Shown here: positions 20,486-23,227 of the stretch, in pieces
Position numbering within the stretch: position 1 is the first letter of the stretch
Layout: every line of letters starts with the position of its first letter
Virus record (IMG/VR): IMGVR_UViG_3300023284_001575
Span: 1-23,227 of that record
DNA: 23,227 bases
Reading direction: 5' to 3' (one strand)
Source: a virus
Notes under the pieces: model-generated
Database searches by the model: none
Told to the model about the DNA's origin: nothing
What the model saw: only the letters and a program-made list of their open reading frames with translations
Program-made: the position numbers and the translations under genes

Positions 20486-21426
20486 TGGCGCAATTTGACC
20501 AATTTACCCTCCAAACCGGGGTGGACTTGCGAAAACCCTCAGTCATCAAACTCGATGATGGGCGATTGGTGGCGGCATGGCACAATCGAGATGCGGGCCG
20601 GATTGAAGTTGCACATTCTTTCGATGATGGTGTCACATTTTCGGCTCCGCGCACCATTTCTACGGCAGTAGATGCGAGTCCCGATGATGTAGTGGTATTT
20701 CAGGTGCCCGCAGGGACACACAAGGGTAAGGTTATCGTCGCGTGGAATAATGCGGCCAACTCTCCTGCCGGGCAGATTTTGTCTAGGTACAGTGACGATA
20801 ATTCTATCACTTTCAACGGATCGGACATTGTTATTTACGATGACAATACCGACCAAGGGGCTCCCGGGCCATTTGAGCTATTCCAAGCGCACGATGATGA
20901 CATTGTTTGCGGGTTTTCGGTGCTTCATGTGCTTCCGGCGACCAATGAAGATTTGGAACTGGCGCGTACTGCTGACCCGACAAGTAACTGGCCGGGTGCG
21001 TTGGTGACGATATTGGTAAATTCCAATGTGCGCCCGCTATTTGCGAAATTCGGGACACAAAAGATAGTGACTATCCATGATCGTGATACAGGCACGCCGA
21101 ATGAGAATGTTGTGGCCATCCAAATATCTACGGACGATGCGGCGACCTTTGGTGCAGAGGTGGATATTTACGATCCAGCGGGTACCGGCATTGAAGCACA
21201 CGCAAGAGGGCTTATACGGCTCCCTGACGATCGCTTGATAGCCCTCATTACGGTCAATGAGGATGTGAGTGGGCAATTTGATTTGAAGTTTATGGAGTCA
21301 GCCGACGAGGGTTCAACATGGGGCCTTCCGAAATTGCTCTTGCCAGATGTGCTGGAAGGTTTTGGGTTGGGCGGGATGATTATATTTCCCGATGGGCGGA
21401 TCGCGTTTTCCGAGGAGGCTGCTTAG
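20485..21426 (+). CDS. Sialidase-like (BNR/Asp-box) beta-propeller protein in the baseplate operon
   Basis: Asp-box motifs (S-x-D-x-G-x-T-F/W) recur along the 313 residues: SFDDGVTF at 45-52 and SADEGSTW at 272-279 are complete; SDDNSITF (103-110) and STDDAATF (215-222) are degenerate. Each sits near a strand of the type P-S-V-I-K-L-D-D-G-R-L-V-A-A-W (18-32), G-L-I-R-L-P-D-D-R-L-I-A-L-I (242-255) and M-I-I-F-P-D-G-R-I-A-F (298-308). LRKPSV near residue 15 resembles the R-I-P motif of sialidases, whose arginine binds the sialic acid carboxylate. I cannot assign the other catalytic residues (arginine triad, tyrosine, glutamate), so it could be a glycan-binding propeller without activity. It lies between J and I, where P2-type phages have no gene. 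Confidence 0.8.
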   Translation: MAQFDQFTLQTGVDLRKPSVIKLDDGRLVAAWHNRDAGRIEVAHSFDDGVTFSAPRTISTAVDASPDDVVVFQVPAGTHKGKVIVAWNNAANSPAGQILSRYSDDNSITFNGSDIVIYDDNTDQGAPGPFELFQAHDDDIVCGFSVLHVLPATNEDLELARTADPTSNWPGALVTILVNSNVRPLFAKFGTQKIVTIHDRDTGTPNENVVAIQISTDDAATFGAEVDIYDPAGTGIEAHARGLIRLPDDRLIALITVNEDVSGQFDLKFMESADEGSTWGLPKLLLPDVLEGFGLGGMIIFPDGRIAFSEEAA

Positions 21427-21429
21427 TCC

Positions 21430-22965
21430 GTGGCTACTTCTCTATTATTTTTCCTTGCTTCGACCGAAGCTGAAAGAGCGCAGAATGTCGAGGTACGGCG
21501 GGCTTATGAGGGGCCTCAACTTGTCCTCACATGGGATCACCCTCGGATTCCGGTGTTGGAGATTACGGTAGAGGACAGTTGGCAGGACATCGGCGACGAT
21601 GCGGCACGCTCATTCGCCTTTCAAACCTTCCAATTGACTCACGATTTCGACTTGTCCCGCGTAGATTTGCGTTTAGCCCGCACCGGTCTCCCTGAAGACT
21701 CAATCAAAGTCTCGATTTACGACACGGCGGCGGGCGACCCGGATAACCTTCTTGTCGAGATGAGCGAAGTAGAGGGACGATTGCTTCCCGAACAGCCGAC
21801 CAGCGGTTCCGTCCAAGAGACGCAATTTACGATTCCCGTGGCGGATCAAATTACGCTCACCGGCGGAACGACATACGCACTTGTGATCGAGCGAACCGGG
21901 GCGATCGATGCGGTAAATTACTACAACATCCGTGCTGAGGCAGCGGGCACATACTTTAAAGGCAATTATGGAGTGGGCGACGCGGTTCCGGCGTGGACCG
22001 GTGGCTCGGAGGATGCTTGGTTTAAGATTTATGAGCGAGGCGCGGTCCGAATCCGTCGGCAAGAGTTTGATTTCCCGCAGGCCCCGTCGGAAGGCACGGA
22101 AGTATTTGCCGGGGATACCGAGAGCTTCTCAGATATTGTGGTTTCGTCCCAGCAAGTTCAGTATTATACGGTATTTACGGACATCGCTTCCCAGCTTTTC
22201 GACACCAGCACGCAAGGGCACGAGATGGTGGCCGATAATCAAGGTACACCGGGTTTACTATTCTCCCGTGTGCCAGCCGTATACCAGCAAAAGGATCGCC
22301 AGCAAGGATTACTCCGTCTGCGGCCCGAGGTGGCCGAGTTAGATGGTGAGCAATTCAATTGGCTTGATGACCAATCGGAACGAGGCCAACTTGAGAGGTT
22401 TCTCAAGCTATTTGCTCTTGAAAATGGCGTTATTCAGGAGCTAATTGCCTACTATCGGCAGTTTTATAATGTTTGCGAAGTCGATTTGGATCACCTTCCA
22501 TTCTTGGCCGACCAGTATGGATGGAGATTTATTGGCAATACCTCGAATGCCCGCCAGCGATTTTTGGTAAAGAATGCGATTTTCCTGTACCGAATTCGTG
22601 GAACGCAGGACGGCATTATTGTTTTTGTTGAGATGATTTTCGGAGTGACACCGATAGTGACCGAATCCCGCAATAATGTACTGTTTTCAAACACGGTAGG
22701 ATCGACTTCGCTGGATTTCGACCCGGGGAATCTGGCAAAGATAGGAAATCCCGATGAGGAAGTAGATTATGTTATTGATTTCGCGGTTGGTAGCCGATTT
22801 AACCATCGTGGGCTAAACTTATTTCTCCCAATTCGTGATATTGATGTCGATCCAGACGACTTAACAACACTTTTGGAGTATTTTGCGCTGTTTGTTCCGT
22901 CAACTGTGGCGGTTTACATATTTGCACAAGATGGCTCTGGCGGATATAATCAAATAAATCCATAG
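21430..22965 (+). CDS. Baseplate I-like wedge protein with N-terminal FN3 and nested lectin-like domain
   Basis: Residues about 276-511 match the P2 gpI family: LLFSRVPAVYQQKD (about 277-289), a long helix LERFLKLFALENGVIQELI, CEVDLDHLPFLADQYGW, and ARQRFLVKNAIFLYRIRGTQDG (R-x-x-x-x-x-x-x-Y-R-x-R-G-T), then a beta end. Residues 19-40 (VEVRRAYEGPQLVLTWDHP) and 206-251 (VRIRRQEFDFP to QQVQYYTVFTD) look like two halves of one FN3 domain. Between them residues about 58-201 form a beta-sandwich (FQTFQLTHDFDLSRVDL, IKVSIYDTAAGDPDN, TLTGGTTYALVIE) resembling cell-surface or lectin-like modules. The start is GTG, four bases after the previous stop, with GAGGAGG upstream. Confidence 0.85.
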   Translation: MATSLLFFLASTEAERAQNVEVRRAYEGPQLVLTWDHPRIPVLEITVEDSWQDIGDDAARSFAFQTFQLTHDFDLSRVDLRLARTGLPEDSIKVSIYDTAAGDPDNLLVEMSEVEGRLLPEQPTSGSVQETQFTIPVADQITLTGGTTYALVIERTGAIDAVNYYNIRAEAAGTYFKGNYGVGDAVPAWTGGSEDAWFKIYERGAVRIRRQEFDFPQAPSEGTEVFAGDTESFSDIVVSSQQVQYYTVFTDIASQLFDTSTQGHEMVADNQGTPGLLFSRVPAVYQQKDRQQGLLRLRPEVAELDGEQFNWLDDQSERGQLERFLKLFALENGVIQELIAYYRQFYNVCEVDLDHLPFLADQYGWRFIGNTSNARQRFLVKNAIFLYRIRGTQDGIIVFVEMIFGVTPIVTESRNNVLFSNTVGSTSLDFDPGNLAKIGNPDEEVDYVIDFAVGSRFNHRGLNLFLPIRDIDVDPDDLTTLLEYFALFVPSTVAVYIFAQDGSGGYNQINP

Positions 22966-22974
22966 GAGATAACA

Positions 22975-23227
22975 ATGGGTACTCGATCAGGTGATTACAG
23001 TGGCGATATACATGACCCGCGCAAAAGATTCCTAGCGCAGCTCTTGCAGGAAGGTGTACCGGTCGTAGACCGTGATGTGAACGATGCTCAAGAGTCGCTC
23101 GCTAACAACACCCGCCGCCCTATACAAGCAGCTTTCGACCGCCAGTTTGTCGGGGACTCGTTTAATATCATCGGTGCCGGATCGGCTAACGATTTCGATA
23201 TTGACGGCAATGGCGCAGTCTTTACTC
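22975..23227 (+). CDS. Tail fibre/baseplate appendage protein, N-terminus (partial, 3' end outside window)
   Basis: The first 84 residues are present. The opening SGDYSGDIHDPRKRFLAQLL followed by QEGVPVVDRDVNDAQESL resembles the N-terminal domain of contractile-tail appendage proteins of the DUF6519 type, whose usual start is D-x-x-x-D-x-F-D-P-x-K-x-Y with Q-Q-G-R-V-x-L-D-A-D-x-N-E; here the pattern is recognisable but diverged (V-D-R-D-V-N-D). Then DRQFVGDSFNIIGAGSANDFDI begins a beta part. AGGAGAT precedes the ATG. Coming directly after the I-like gene it probably attaches to the wedge and continues as a fibre or adaptor beyond the window. Confidence 0.75.
   Translation, partial: MGTRSGDYSGDIHDPRKRFLAQLLQEGVPVVDRDVNDAQESLANNTRRPIQAAFDRQFVGDSFNIIGAGSANDFDIDGNGAVFT

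Noticed and set aside
1-23227. CRISPR array, tRNA, rRNA, insertion sequence or att site
   Set aside because: No regularly spaced repeats, cloverleaf-like sequence, transposase or terminal inverted repeats were seen; the window is almost entirely phage structural coding sequence.
1-23227. Extracellular contractile injection system or tailocin instead of a phage
   Set aside because: The CIS tube-like, LysM and DUF6519-like genes fit either, but the tape measure, the gp10-like neck protein, the frameshifted chaperone and the homing endonuclease fit a phage better; no AAA+ ATPase of the eCIS type is seen. A tailocin derived from a phage cannot be fully excluded from this window.

Overview
The window is the late structural region of a tailed bacteriophage or prophage with a contractile (myovirus-type) tail. 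Every gene I can support lies on the + strand. Genes are packed head to tail, many joined by a TAATG stop/start overlap, and most have visible Shine-Dalgarno sequences, so the host is a bacterium. Nothing in the window (no integrase, tRNA, host gene or att site) identifies the host or lifestyle.

Layout. 1-3428: the end of one structural gene, then surface or fibre-like proteins (a right-handed beta-helix protein, a two-domain beta protein, a LamG/concanavalin-like lectin) with small unknowns between them. 3480-5891: a membrane-anchored coiled-coil protein, a charged small protein, an HK97 gp10-like neck or tail-completion protein and a large unrecognised structural protein. 5892-5948: one of the few non-coding gaps, with a palindrome and a T4-late-like TATAAAT. 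5949-12035: a small pre-sheath protein, tail sheath, tail tube, tail assembly chaperone with a programmed -1 frameshift, and tape measure. 12044-23227: the baseplate, in the order CIS tube-like adaptor, LysM protein, gpD-like hub, gpV/gp5-like spike, three unrecognised proteins, gp25, [HNH element], gpJ-like wedge, sialidase-like propeller, gpI-like wedge carrying a nested lectin-like domain, and the start of a fibre-like protein.

Most notable feature. An HNH/NUMOD3 endonuclease gene has inserted into the baseplate J gene after codon 35, inside the conserved P-E-W-T-D motif. The original first 35 codons of J now form the N-terminus of the endonuclease. The element carries at its 3' end a replacement copy of those 35 codons that restores a full-length J. 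The two copies are 33/35 identical in protein but only 67/105 identical in DNA: 28 of 35 codons differ, 26 of them synonymously, and the longest shared run is 6 nt. This looks like a self-contained, self-immune homing module that repairs the essential gene it interrupts.

Other points of interest are the T TTT TTG frameshift site, the Asp-box propeller between J and I, tandem beta modules inserted in the sheath, and long charged extensions on the gpD-like hub.
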